Shown in pieces: positions 1 through 8,592 of a stretch of 64,000 bases of DNA. Location: positions 12,277 to 76,276 of the forward strand of contig NZ_JOIR01000042.1 in the NCBI RefSeq assembly GCF_000720115.1, in the 5' to 3' direction. Both the position numbers and the translations under genes were made by a program. This DNA comes from Streptomyces sp. NRRL F-2580. Its GTDB lineage: Bacteria > Actinomycetota > Actinomycetes > Streptomycetales > Streptomycetaceae. A model generated the notes under the pieces. That model saw nothing but the letters and a program-made list of their open reading frames with translations, was not told the DNA's origin and ran no database searches. Position 1 is the first letter of the stretch. Each line of letters opens with the position of its first letter.

Positions 1-1
1 C

Positions 2-1942
2 GCCACCCAGTACCTCTACGACGCCTCCGGCAACCGTCTCGTCGAGGAAACCGGCAGCTCCCGCACCCTCCACCTCGGCGAAGCCGAGATCACCGTCAAC
101 AAAGCCGGCCAGGCCATGGACGCCGTCCGCTACTACAGCAACCCCGGCGCCCCCACCACCGTCCGCCGCACCAACGGCAAGACGACAGGCCACAGCCTCT
201 CCGTCCAACTCAGCGACCACCACAACACCGCCACCACCAGCGTCGAACAGGCAACCGGGCAGACGGTCACCCGCCGCAAGTCCGACCCCTACGGCAACCC
301 CCGCGGCACCCAGCCCGGCAACTGGCCCGGCAGCCGCACCTTCCTCGGAACCGGGAACGACGACAACACCACGGGCCTGACCCACATCGGCGCCCGCGAG
401 TACGAGCCCACCACGGGCCGCTTCATCTCCGTCGACCCCGTCATCGACATCACCGACCCGCTCCAGATGAACGGGTACACCTACTCCAACGGCAACCCCA
501 TCTCCAACGCCGACCCGAGCGGCCTCAAGTACTTCGCAGGAGACAACGACGGCGGCTTCCAGTCCGCCCCGGAGAACGTCGTTGAAGCCGCCGAAAGGTA
601 CGTCCGCGGATACGGCGACGGCAGGCCCAAGGGCAACGGGGGAGGCCCCAAGAACAAAGGCAAAGACTGCGGCATCTTCTCGAAGTGCAACTGGAACAAG
701 ACGGTAAAGAGCACTAAGAAGTTCTGGAACGAAAACAAGGTATTTATCGTCTCGTTCACCACCGAAGTCGTCGTCGGAACCGCCTGCATAGCCACAGCAA
801 CCGCGACAGGCGTCGCAACCGGCGGAGCAGGATTCGCCCTGGCCGTCGGCTGCGGAGCACTCGCCGGAGCCGCAGGCGCCGCAGCAGCAAACTGGATGAA
901 CGAAGACGCGGACCACAGCACTATGGGCGTCCTCACAGACATGACCGAAGGGGCGATCTGGGGTGCTGCGGGAGCCGTGGTTGGTGGTGCAGTCGGTGGC
1001 CTAGCGGCACACGCGGCGGCAAGGGTTGCAGAAGAGGGCGCAATACCCGCCGCGAAAGCCCTTGCCTCCCGCATCAAGTGCCTCGTCAACAGCTTCGCTA
1101 CCGGAACACTCGTCCTGATGGCCGACGGTACAACCAAGGCGATCGAGGACCTGCAACCCGGGGACATGGTCCTGGCAACCAATCCCGAGACCGGGGAAAC
1201 CGCAGCCAAGGAAGCGACGGCCATCATCCTCGGGGAGGGAGCCAAGAACCTCGTCGAGGTCAGCGTTGACTCTGACGGGAACCCCGAAACACCCGCCGAG
1301 AACATAACTGCCACCGACAAGCACCCGTTCTGGGTTATCGGCGCCGCCAAGTGGAAAGACGCCACCGACCTCCAGCCTGGCGAGTGGCTCCGCACCAGCA
1401 CCGGAGCGCACGTTCAGGTCAAGGCTGTCAAGCGTTGGACGACCCCACGCTCGACCGTCCACAACCTCACCATCGCCGACCTTCACACGTACTATGTGCT
1501 GGCGGGGGCCACTCCGGTCCTGGTTCACAATTGCGGTGGCGGGGTAGCACCCAACGGCACGCCTTGCGCATGCAACGGTTCTACCAATCCGTCCAACCTG
1601 GACCTCATTCAGTCCATCGCAACGCGAGCTGAGGCCAAGGTTGGTGGCAGTGGCGCAGTCGCGGGCACCAAGAAGCATAAATATGCCGAGACGTTGCTGA
1701 ATCGCTACCAGGGAATCTACGGCTCTCGTGGACTGGTTGCAGAGCAGAGCTACCTGAATGGGGTTGTAGTGCCACATGGGACTGCGGGAAGTGCCCGCCC
1801 AGACGTATATGATCCAGCAGCTGGCATCATCTACGACTACAAGTTCCTTGTGCATCCTGGTAGAGGTATCGGTCAGCGGCAGGCAAATCTAAACGCCAAT
1901 CAAGTTCCAGGGGCGTGGCTCACAATCGAGGTGAATCCGTGA
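2..1942 (+). CDS. RHS-repeat polymorphic toxin, 3' part, with HINT domain and C-terminal nuclease-like toxin
   Basis: The reading frame is open from the window edge, so the N-terminus lies outside. The visible part starts in YD-type RHS repeats (YLYDASGNRLV) and has the RHS core motif before residue 140 (GAREYEPTTGRFISVDP). A hydrophobic Ala/Gly stretch follows, then a pretoxin HINT domain beginning near the Cys of KCLVNSFATGT and ending in PVLVHNCG. HINT domains release the toxin tip by self-cleavage. The last ~135 residues are the variable toxin. RPDVYDPAAGIIYDYK resembles a restriction-endonuclease-fold active site (D...D-x-K), so a nuclease is plausible but unproven. The next gene overlaps by 4 bases and should be its immunity gene. 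Confidence is high for the RHS/HINT architecture and modest for the toxin chemistry. Confidence 0.9.
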   Translation, partial: ATQYLYDASGNRLVEETGSSRTLHLGEAEITVNKAGQAMDAVRYYSNPGAPTTVRRTNGKTTGHSLSVQLSDHHNTATTSVEQATGQTVTRRKSDPYGNPRGTQPGNWPGSRTFLGTGNDDNTTGLTHIGAREYEPTTGRFISVDPVIDITDPLQMNGYTYSNGNPISNADPSGLKYFAGDNDGGFQSAPENVVEAAERYVRGYGDGRPKGNGGGPKNKGKDCGIFSKCNWNKTVKSTKKFWNENKVFIVSFTTEVVVGTACIATATATGVATGGAGFALAVGCGALAGAAGAAAANWMNEDADHSTMGVLTDMTEGAIWGAAGAVVGGAVGGLAAHAAARVAEEGAIPAAKALASRIKCLVNSFATGTLVLMADGTTKAIEDLQPGDMVLATNPETGETAAKEATAIILGEGAKNLVEVSVDSDGNPETPAENITATDKHPFWVIGAAKWKDATDLQPGEWLRTSTGAHVQVKAVKRWTTPRSTVHNLTIADLHTYYVLAGATPVLVHNCGGGVAPNGTPCACNGSTNPSNLDLIQSIATRAEAKVGGSGAVAGTKKHKYAETLLNRYQGIYGSRGLVAEQSYLNGVVVPHGTAGSARPDVYDPAAGIIYDYKFLVHPGRGIGQRQANLNANQVPGAWLTIEVNP

Positions 1943-2628
1943 CCAAGTCAGACGTGGCTACGCCGCGCCGTGTGACATCGGACTGGGTTGCAGAGTTCCC
2001 GGGCTTCGATGCCTGGCGTCCGATGCATCTCCTGCGCCGAATCGGTCCGGTTGTCCAGGGAATCTGCCTCGACCGGTCAACGTCTGGGGACGGATACACC
2101 CCAACTGTGCACGTTCATGCGCTGACCAGGGAGTTTCCGGTGATCTCTCTGATGTTGGGGCAGCGCCTTGAGCGAACCTCAGGTCAGCCGGAACGCATTC
2201 TCTTCTCGCGGCATGGGGTCGAGTTCCAGGATGCGGCGCGCACATTGGCTGAGCAGAGCAGGCTCCCTGTCGGGAGCCCTCCGTCGCTGGAACAGATCGT
2301 CAAGGAATACCATTCCGCCTCTATCGCTCGGCAAGAATCGGGACTCCCACCAGCCGTCATGGAAATAGAGGACAGCGTCCTTATTTCTGCCGCGGCTGAG
2401 AGATCTGATCTGGTTGCAGAAGGGCTGAACCTAGCCAGCGAGCTCGCGAATGTCTGGCCGAAGGCGAGACTGCCGCTCGACTGGGTGAGCTCGGAGGCGT
2501 GGCTTGATGGTCTCGCTTCCAAGGTGCGTGATAGCGGCTCGCTATCTGCGATCGTCAATCGTCAGGTCATCAAACACAAACTGAGCAAGATTCGAGAAGC
2601 AGCAGTCGGTAACGAAGGTGCGCCCTGA
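1939..2628 (+). CDS. Putative immunity protein for the upstream RHS toxin
   Basis: This 229-aa soluble protein starts at a GTG overlapping the toxin stop codon (GTGA), with GAGG seven bases upstream. I do not recognise its family. There is no signal peptide or membrane segment. The immunity role is inferred purely from position: in polymorphic toxin loci the gene overlapping the 3' end of the toxin is normally the cognate antidote. A GTG 24 bases further upstream is in frame but has no better ribosome binding site. A very strong hairpin follows the gene. Confidence 0.6.
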   Translation: MTKSDVATPRRVTSDWVAEFPGFDAWRPMHLLRRIGPVVQGICLDRSTSGDGYTPTVHVHALTREFPVISLMLGQRLERTSGQPERILFSRHGVEFQDAARTLAEQSRLPVGSPPSLEQIVKEYHSASIARQESGLPPAVMEIEDSVLISAAAERSDLVAEGLNLASELANVWPKARLPLDWVSSEAWLDGLASKVRDSGSLSAIVNRQVIKHKLSKIREAAVGNEGAP

Positions 2629-2696
2629 ATAAATTCGCCTGATCGGCGATTCGTGAAGTCTGAATATTGCAGCTTTGCGATTCTGGGCAAAGTTTG

Positions 2697-2749
2697 AAAC
2701 CGAAGATGCCCCCTCTTCAGCCCATTCGAAGAGGGGGCATCTTCGGTTT
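2697..2749. terminator. Perfect 22-bp hairpin after the toxin-immunity pair
   Basis: Positions 2697-2718 are exactly complementary to 2728-2749 with a 9-base loop, followed by a T-rich stretch. It lies between the immunity gene stop and the convergent integrase remnant, so it can act as a bidirectional terminator. Because it sits next to the 3' end of an integrase gene, an attachment-site role cannot be excluded from sequence alone. Confidence 0.75.
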
Positions 2750-2772
2750 TGACGGCAACGGTGACGGCAACG

Positions 2773-3429
2773 TCAGCGGACGGCTGCTGTGGCCGGTGGG
2801 TCGTCAGGGTGGTCGTCGGGCCGACCGAGGGCGTCGTTGAGGGTGTCGATGGCCTGACGTTGGAGGCGGAGCCTTACGTGGGCGTAGACGCCGGCGGTGA
2901 CGCCGATGTGGGCGTGGCCGAGGAGTTCTTTGATAACGACGAGGTCGACGCCCTGCTCCAGCAGCAAGGTCGCCGTCGAGTGCCGTAGATCGTGGAAGCG
3001 GATGCGGCGCAGCCCTGCACGGCTGAGGAATGCCGCGAAGCGGCGGGTCATGTTGGCCGGGTCCAAGGGGCCACCTTCCGGAGTGGTGAATACCAGACCG
3101 CTGCCCCTCCAAGACACCCCGGCCGTGTTGCGCTCTTCGTCCTGTCGAGCCTGGTGGCTACGCAGTGAGTGGACGCACTCGGTCGGCAGGGCGATGCGGC
3201 GTTCGGATGCTCGGGTCTTGGTGGGAAGGACGGTCAGGCCGCCGGTTCGGGTGCGCTGGAGCGAGCGGCGGATACTGGCGGTGCCTGAGCCAAGGTCGAG
3301 GTCTTCCCAGTGGAGGCCGAGGAGTTCGCCTTTGCGGAGGCCGGTGCGCAGGGCGAGTTCGTACAGCGCGTGGAGCCGGTCGGCGTGGGCCGCTTGCAGC
3401 CCGTGGGAGAGGCCAGCGGAACCGAACAC
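2773..3429 (-). pseudogene. Truncated tyrosine recombinase (integrase), catalytic half only
   Basis: The 218 residues correspond to the catalytic domain of phage-type integrases: ALRTGLRKGELLGLHWEDLD (box I arginine), FHDLRHSTATLLLEQG (H-x-x-R), and LLGHAHIGVTAGVYAHV with the late conserved His and the nucleophile Tyr. Family members are usually about 370-450 aa, so the SAM-like N-terminal DNA-binding domain is missing. Similarity stops near AAHADRLH, just downstream of a transposase remnant on the other strand. Insertion followed by deletion is the simplest explanation. It is probably inactive. Confidence 0.85.
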
Positions 3430-3653
3430 TCACCCCTGCCCGGGTCCGCCGCGGGTTCAGGAACCTGCGCGCGAAGACCGGCACGCCAGCCGGTGCACCA
3501 AAACCCACCCGCCCCGGCCCCGGCAGGCCGCCCGGCTCAAAGAATTGGCGGCCCGCTACCCGCTACGACGTCGGACGCGTCCTCGCCACCGGCGAGGCGT
3601 ATGCCCGGCCCGCCCACCACAGCGTCGGCACCAAACCCCGCAGAACAGGCTGA
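3426..3653 (+). pseudogene. 3' remnant of a DDE-type insertion-sequence transposase
   Basis: About 75 codons match the C-terminal tail of a transposase family common in Streptomyces: LTPARVRRGFRNLRAK, a Pro/Gly-rich linker, then PATRYDVGR to a stop. No catalytic core or start is present. It abuts the 5'-truncated integrase, suggesting that an element inserted into the integrase gene and was then mostly deleted. The family assignment comes from memory of this tail motif. Confidence 0.6.
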
Positions 3654-3685
3654 CAAGCGGCATTGAGGATCAGCACACTGAGCGC

Positions 3686-3952
3686 ATGCGATACGAGGAG
3701 AAGGCGAAGCTCACCGCGGCGAGAGCCCTGGTCCCGGCAGCCATCCTTCTCACCTCACCAGTGCTGCTGATAGCCGGAGCACCCATCCGCCGCCGATACC
3801 TCCGCTACGTCTACCGGGATGAGGCCCCAGCGATCCTGGACAAGGAGCAGGGCCGAATCAGCGTCCACTGGTTCGTGGTCATGAGCCCACTTCTTGGATG
3901 GCTCTGCCGGCCCACAGAGGCGCTCGCCCGACTCATCTCGTGCCGAGGTTAA
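3686..3952 (+). CDS. Small hypothetical membrane protein
   Basis: 88 codons from an ATG. A basic N-terminus is followed by a hydrophobic segment (residues ~15-32), an Arg-rich turn (RRRYLRYVYR) and a second hydrophobic stretch near residue 64. It is likely an inner-membrane protein of two segments, with basic loops predicted to be cytoplasmic. No clear ribosome binding site is visible, and it sits isolated beside transposase debris. I do not recognise a family. It could be a chance open frame. Confidence 0.35.
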   Translation: MRYEEKAKLTAARALVPAAILLTSPVLLIAGAPIRRRYLRYVYRDEAPAILDKEQGRISVHWFVVMSPLLGWLCRPTEALARLISCRG

Positions 3953-4109
3953 ACGGCAAGGTGAGTACCTGTTCCTGAACCTCGACCGCGCGCCTGGTGT
4001 AAGGAGCGCTGTAGTTGGCCTTGGTGTGGCTGTTGGTGGCCCGCAGGGTAGTTGGCGCGTCGACCGGACGGGCGACGCGATAGCTGGCCGTCGGATGCAC
4101 TCCACCCCG

Positions 4110-4152
4110 ACCGCCCCTGCCGACTCCCTTCCCAGGAACCGGCAGGGGCGGT
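4110..4152 (-). terminator. Terminator of the GyrB-like gene
   Basis: 4110-4121 and 4141-4152 form a perfect 12-bp G+C-rich stem around a 19-base loop. It lies 10 bases beyond the stop codon of the minus-strand GyrB-like gene. Confidence 0.7.
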
Positions 4153-4162
4153 TCGCGGCTGC

Positions 4163-5329
4163 CTAGTCCTGGCCGGCGCCCTGGATGATCCGGCCGACGA
4201 TGGCTGCGGCCTGCTCTGGGTGCCTTTCCAGCCATGTGCCAAGGTGTTCCCGTACGGCCTCGGCGACGCTGTTGCGCACTGCGGATCCGCCCAGCACGCC
4301 GCGCGTGGAGCCCGAGAACTCGGGCCGGTCCAGCTTCACCGACACGACCGCCGTCAGACCGTCGCCGATCTGGTCGACGCTGAGATCGGGGGCTGCCTCC
4401 GCCAGGAGCCGCCGCTCCCTCACGTGCGCGTTGACCGCGGCCGCCACCCCGTCGCGGAACCCTGCCATGTGCGTGCCGCCGTAGGGTGTGAGCTCGCTGT
4501 TGGCGTAGCTCTGGAGCCGCTCCCCGTGGGAGACACGCCACCTCAGGGCCACCTCGACCGTCCCGGCAATCCGCGGGTGCTCCCGCTCGAAGCCGATGAC
4601 GTCCGGGTGAACCGATGCTCCCGCCTGCGCGTCGAGGAAGACGACGAAGTCCCGAGCCCCGCCCGGGAACCGGCACCGCACTGATCGGGACCCGCCCGGG
4701 GGGCGTTCGTCGGTCAGCGAGATGTCCAGGCCCCGGTTGAGGAAGGCCAGTTCCCTGAAGTGCTCCGCCAGCACGGCGAACGAGCACTCCGCCGTCTCGA
4801 AGATGTCGGTGTCGGGCCAGAAGGCGATGGTGGTCCCGCCTCTGGTCGTCGGTCCTGCACTTGTGGGTGGGGTGAGCGCGACGCCGCGCGCGTACTCCTG
4901 GACCCAGTGGACCCCCTTGCGCCGCACCTCGGCTGTCAGGCGGCTCGACAGGGCGTTGGTGACGCAGGGCCCGACGCCGAAGAGGCTCATGGCCACAGCC
5001 TGGCGACCGCCTGGCTCCGCCCCCGGGTGCATTTGGGTCAGTAGGGCTTCAAGGCCGGGACCGCCTGCGTCTCCTGCGGCCTCAACGGGGACACCCGGCC
5101 CGTCGTCGGCGACACGTACGCCACCGTCGGACGTGAGGGTGACGTCGACAGCGCTGGCACGGCCGGCCAGGACTTCGTTCACCGCCCGGCCGACGACATC
5201 GAACACCATCTGGTGCAAGCCGCGCTGGCTGGTCGAGCCAACGTACATCCCGGGCCGCTTCCGAACGGCTTCCAACCCCTCCAGTACCTGGATGTGGCTG
5301 GCGTCGTACGGGTTGTCGGCGTCACTCAT
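4163..5329 (-). CDS. GyrB-like GHKL ATPase/transducer protein lacking the TOPRIM half, with decayed active site
   Basis: The 388 aa align by eye with the N-terminal half of DNA gyrase subunit B: LEGLEAVRKRPGMYVGST at the start, VADDGPGVPV, FGVGPCVTNALS, FWPDTDIFETAECSF, LAFLNRGLDISLTDERP, and the transducer segment GDGLTAVVSVKL. Full GyrB is about 650-800 aa; here the TOPRIM and C-terminal parts are absent. The helix that in gyrase reads E-V-V-D-N is D-V-V-G-R, so the catalytic Glu is Asp and the Mg-binding Asn is Arg. The QTK lysine that contacts the gamma-phosphate is Arg, and the ATP-lid lysines are missing. It therefore probably does not hydrolyse ATP normally. Possible roles are a gyrase decoy, a regulator or a relic. 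The start is an ATG preceded by a G-rich run. Confidence 0.85.
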   Translation of the reverse strand: MSDADNPYDASHIQVLEGLEAVRKRPGMYVGSTSQRGLHQMVFDVVGRAVNEVLAGRASAVDVTLTSDGGVRVADDGPGVPVEAAGDAGGPGLEALLTQMHPGAEPGGRQAVAMSLFGVGPCVTNALSSRLTAEVRRKGVHWVQEYARGVALTPPTSAGPTTRGGTTIAFWPDTDIFETAECSFAVLAEHFRELAFLNRGLDISLTDERPPGGSRSVRCRFPGGARDFVVFLDAQAGASVHPDVIGFEREHPRIAGTVEVALRWRVSHGERLQSYANSELTPYGGTHMAGFRDGVAAAVNAHVRERRLLAEAAPDLSVDQIGDGLTAVVSVKLDRPEFSGSTRGVLGGSAVRNSVAEAVREHLGTWLERHPEQAAAIVGRIIQGAGQD

Positions 5330-5377
5330 TCAGTCCCCCCAATGGTGTCTCCAGCAGAGCCTCCAGCCTAGGCGGAT

Positions 5378-5518
5378 CTAGGGAAAATGCCAGGTCAGGC
5401 CGTATTCGTCGAGGGCGTGGACGGGCGGGTGGGCGCCTGCTTGGAGGACGTCGGCCCAGGGGATCGCGCGCCGCTGTAGGGGGCAGCCGGGGGCCTGCGG
5501 AGACCGCGACGGACCCAT
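5378..5518 (-). other. Short open frame, possible C-terminal remnant
   Basis: A 46-codon frame ends in a well-composed tail (IPWADVLQAGAHPPVHALDE). It looks like the end of a larger protein rather than random translation, but no start-site signals or upstream continuation are evident. I do not recognise the family. Confidence 0.25.
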
Positions 5519-6001
5519 TTCCAGCGACCCCGAGGCCCTCGATTCCGATGCGTCACACGCCTGCCCGGAACACAGTGTCCGGTCGCTTCATCGCTGGACT
5601 CCTCTCAGAGCACGTACATGGCTGGGCGTGCCATCTGGGGGCTCGCAGCCGGGCAGTTCGTGGAGACTGGGATGGGTCGCTTGGGAGGCCGGTGCTCATC
5701 CGTTTCGGTGGTGATGGTCTGCGGGGAAGTGTCAGTTGACCATCGTCATCTGAGTGTCAGTGGCGCAGGCTCAACGACCTGGGGGTTGCCACTGACAGTG
5801 ACTGCTCACCTGTTGCTGACGTGGATGACGAAACGCCGTGTCATTCTCATGCCGACCACCAGAATCACCCGCCGACAGTCCCGCCGGGCCAGCCAGCCGC
5901 CCTCCCGCGAACACACACGCGACTGACCGCGGTCACACCCGTGGCACCTTCGCAGCCGTCCAGTAGCTTGGCCTGTCACTGGGCAGCGGCAGACTACGCG
6001 C
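5519..6001. other. Intergenic region with a 10-bp inverted repeat
   Basis: I see no convincing gene in these ~480 bases. The only structure noted is a perfect inverted repeat, 5755-5764 against 5788-5797 (TGTCAGTGGC / GCCACTGACA). A partial further copy, GTGTCAGT, lies near 5729. The sequence upstream of the next gene has no clear ribosome binding site. Confidence 0.4.
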
Positions 6002-6604
6002 ATGAGTAACAGCGACAACGCTATCCGCCACAGGCTTGGTCTGGCCTGGGTGCCGTCCATGGGTGGGCCGCTGATCGTCGTCCCGGTGTCTGCCCTGCAC
6101 CAGTGGGGCGGCTGCACCGAGGGCGGTGTGATCGTCGGCGGCACCGACCAGCCGGACGACTACGACCGGGCCTGCGCGGTTGAGGAGTACGCCGAAGTGA
6201 TCGGCCTGGGCGACACCCGCACTGCGTCCGTGCTGGTGCTGGGCGACGAGCCCGCCACCACCTGCTACCTGCCCGAGCAGAGGATCTTCCTGCGGTGGCT
6301 CGCCGCCGACTCCGACGCGGAGTTGCTCGCCGCCGCCGAGGCCGTCCTGAGCGACCCGGCGACGCCGTGGGAGAAGTGCGGAGTCTGGGATACCGACGGC
6401 CCAGCTGTTCTCATGGACTCGGCCGAGGCAGGCGAGGATCTCGGCGTGCCCTACCCCGACGGCAGAGGCAAACCGGCCGAAGCCCCAGTTCCGGTGCCCG
6501 CAGGGCGATTCGAAGTCCGTGCGTTCCACAAGACCGGTGATTTCCCTTGGGTTGGCATAGTCCAACTCCTCCCGGCCGATGCTCAGCCGACAACTACTCC
6601 TTGA
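6002..6604 (+). CDS. Imm21-family immunity protein
   Basis: 200 aa, recognised as Immunity protein 21 from LAWVPSMGGPLIVVPVSAL near the N-terminus, YDRACAVEEYAEVIGLG, VLVLGDEPATTCYLPEQRIF and RWLAADSDAELLAAAEA. Imm21 proteins are small cytosolic antidotes of polymorphic toxins. No toxin gene is adjacent; the RHS toxin at the window start has its own overlapping partner. This copy is therefore an orphan immunity gene, a common outcome of toxin-cassette turnover. The ATG start has only a weak ribosome binding site. Confidence 0.85.
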   Translation: MSNSDNAIRHRLGLAWVPSMGGPLIVVPVSALHQWGGCTEGGVIVGGTDQPDDYDRACAVEEYAEVIGLGDTRTASVLVLGDEPATTCYLPEQRIFLRWLAADSDAELLAAAEAVLSDPATPWEKCGVWDTDGPAVLMDSAEAGEDLGVPYPDGRGKPAEAPVPVPAGRFEVRAFHKTGDFPWVGIVQLLPADAQPTTTP

Positions 6605-6806
6605 CTCCCACCGTCAGAACACGAGGAGTCGAACATCGCGCTGCCAGCACCGGCCCCTGACCGAGACTGCGGTTCGTTCTCGTCGAAGTTCATTTGATCC
6701 CCTGGCCTAACGCTACGTGGACCCGGACCACGTCGGCAGAGGAGCGCCACGGGGGATATGGATCAGGTACTCACGAGTTACCCCGTGAGTGGACTGGCAC
6801 GACCGG

Positions 6807-6900
6807 CTACAACCACTCCGCCCCGAGACCCGCGAGGAGGTCGAGCTGCGCCTGGTCGAGTCGGCCGCGGCGGGCCTTCTGATGCAAAGTGATGGCTTGG
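6807..6900 (-). pseudogene. Remnant of a helicase-associated (HA) domain C-terminus, copy 1
   Basis: About 30 codons encode LHQKARRGRLDQAQLDLLAG ending in GAEWL and a stop. This is the characteristic last helix pair of HA-domain helicases (compare ARRDRLDATQLAALAELGVDWA at 8.7 kb). It begins immediately after the stop codon of the neighbouring membrane-protein gene, as if that gene had been inserted into or fused with the tail. Confidence 0.6.
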
Positions 6901-6901
6901 T

Positions 6902-7357
6902 TCAGTTCTGCTGGCCGGGCGAGCGTACGTAACTCACGTCGGATGGGTCTTGGGGGAGGAACCCTTTTGCGCCGTCCTCCAGCGAGAAGACCACGAGGTA
7001 GAGCTTGCACGGCTTGGCGGTAGCGGGCCCCTGATAGTCGAACCTGATCCCCGGCCTCTCGTCGGGGTAGGTATCGAAGACCCATGTCGCCGGCCCAGTG
7101 TAGGAACGACCTGCCGCGTCGGTGGATTGCCCGCAGTCCGGTCCGGGCCGCGTGATCCGTTCCAGGTCCGCAGAACCGTCCGCCCGAACCGTCAAGCGCC
7201 CGCCGTCCGAGCCTTGCCAGACCCCCGCCACATCAGCGATCGCGAGCCGGTCCTCCCGGTCGTTGCCCAGATAGATGAGGAGGGCGACCATCAACGCCAG
7301 GAACAGCGTTGTCACGCCCATGAACCAACAGAGGATCCGCCGCCGGTCGGTACGCAC
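6902..7357 (-). CDS. Hypothetical single-pass membrane protein
   Basis: 151 aa from a GTG with AAGGAG six bases upstream. A short basic N-terminus is followed by one strong membrane segment (residues ~10-30, MGVTTLFLALMVALLIYLG). An extracytoplasmic domain follows, with alternating strands (GVWQGSDGGRLTVRADGS) and two Cys that could pair. This resembles lipocalin-like or META-like small surface domains. No family is recognised. It lies between two HA-domain tail remnants, the same context as the gene at 7829-8335. Confidence 0.65.
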   Translation of the reverse strand: MRTDRRRILCWFMGVTTLFLALMVALLIYLGNDREDRLAIADVAGVWQGSDGGRLTVRADGSADLERITRPGPDCGQSTDAAGRSYTGPATWVFDTYPDERPGIRFDYQGPATAKPCKLYLVVFSLEDGAKGFLPQDPSDVSYVRSPGQQN

Positions 7358-7508
7358 TAGGTGCTCCTTCTCGTAACAGCCACCGCGGGACTGTGCCCCC
7401 GCAAAGCTGTTGAAGTCCGGGGTGCTGCACAGGGAGAGGAGGTTCCGCCCGCCAAGGTTGCTTGTCTGATGATCTTTCTGGCCCCGGACACCGGGCCAGG
7501 GTCGGGGC

Positions 7509-7586
7509 CAGCCCGCGCCGATAGGGCGTGCGTGGGTGAGGCCCGGTGCCCAGAGCGCTCTGGGGGCAGCAGTACCACCGGGCCGC
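7509..7586. repeat. 78-bp perfect direct repeat, copy 1
   Basis: Identical to 8607-8684, with weaker similarity continuing on both sides. It holds a 16-bp perfect palindrome (CCCAGAGCGCTCTGGG, 7549-7564) inside a larger 9-bp inverted repeat (GGCCCGGTG/CACCGGGCC as read on the minus strand). It follows the 3' end of an HA-domain remnant, so it is probably the duplicated 3' flank of one ancestral gene. Confidence 0.9.
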
Positions 7587-7596
7587 CCCCGACCTC

Positions 7597-7653
7597 CTAC
7601 TGCGCCCAGTCGACGCCCAACGCCGCGAGGGCTGCCACAGCCCGGGGGCGTTT
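7597..7653 (-). pseudogene. Remnant of HA-domain C-terminus, copy 2
   Basis: About 18 codons read RAVAALAALGVDWAQ and a stop on the minus strand, the same tail as the larger HA fragment. The rest of the gene is missing. Downstream, the 78-bp repeat follows in the same relative position as after copy 3. Confidence 0.6.
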
Positions 7654-7828
7654 GGGTCTGCCTGGCCTTGCTTCTGCGTGATTGTGGGGACGCCCGGGTG
7701 GGTGATCTCGGAGCCGGCCGTGAGGGCTAGGCTGCGTAGATCGGCTCTTCGGCGGGCTGATCGTCGAGGGATTGCAGAAGGTTCAGGGGAGTCGGCACGG
7801 TGAGAGGCCACGTTGCCCACTTCATGGC

Positions 7829-8335
7829 CTAGCTGGCGTCGAAGGAGACCAGGGTGGTGCCGTCATCGGCGTGGCGTGCCGTCAGCGCGATGTCCGTGGC
7901 GCCCTCGTTGGAGCGGTCCAGACGGTCTCGCATCACGCCCACGCAGAGGTCGGCTTTGCAGGGGCCGAGGAGGAATGGATTCTCGTCCGGCGGCTTGCGG
8001 TCGGGGAAGGACTCGGCCACCCAGGCGTCGAGGTCGGCCTGTGGCATGCGGAAGGTGACCTGGAACGTTTCGTCCACTCCGTGCGACCGGCACCGCAGGT
8101 TCGTCGCTCCATCGGGGATTAGGGCCGGCAGGTAGGCGAAGGCGTCCTTGCAGGGCACTCCGTAGTCATCCTGGAACACCGCCAGGAGGACCCCTCCGAC
8201 GGTCCAGACGATGGACAGGGCCAGCCACGCGACCCACAGGACGAGTCCTCCCGCGAAGGCCAGGATTGCGTTCTCCGCCACCCTGAAGGCTCGGATGCGC
8301 AAAGGCATCAACGGCCGCTTCTCCGAAGTACTCAC
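7829..8335 (-). CDS. Hypothetical membrane protein
   Basis: 168 aa from a GTG. A cytoplasmic basic N-terminus is followed by one long or two short hydrophobic segments (residues ~20-55, with AGGLVLWVAWLALSIVW). An exterior domain with four Cys (PCKDAF, LRCRSH, GPCKADLC) follows, likely disulfide-bonded. No family is recognised. It occupies the same kind of slot as the membrane-protein gene at 6902-7357, between duplicated HA-gene tails, and could be a resident of a small-gene cassette. Confidence 0.65.
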   Translation of the reverse strand: MSTSEKRPLMPLRIRAFRVAENAILAFAGGLVLWVAWLALSIVWTVGGVLLAVFQDDYGVPCKDAFAYLPALIPDGATNLRCRSHGVDETFQVTFRMPQADLDAWVAESFPDRKPPDENPFLLGPCKADLCVGVMRDRLDRSNEGATDIALTARHADDGTTLVSFDAS

Positions 8336-8592
8336 GTGCCCCCGGCCGCTATTTCTTGAACGTGTTCAGGATGCAGCCTACCGGATGCTGGCCCGGTGCG
8401 CGTTAGCTGGAGGGCGGGGTTAGCCGCGGCCAGACGGACTCGCGCGAGGTTCGCGCGCACGGGCTGCGGAAGGCCGAGGCCGGGACCGGCAGCCGGAGTA
8501 GTCCGCCCGACACCGGGCCCGCAGATGAACCCCCGGCGACGTGTCCGTCTCGTCACAGCGCACCCGGACGGCCCTCAACCCCGGACACGGGG

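Noticed and set aside
5548..5739. 63-codon plus-strand frame between the GyrB-like gene and Imm21
   Set aside because: No ribosome binding site, no recognisable motif, and frame length expected by chance at this base composition.
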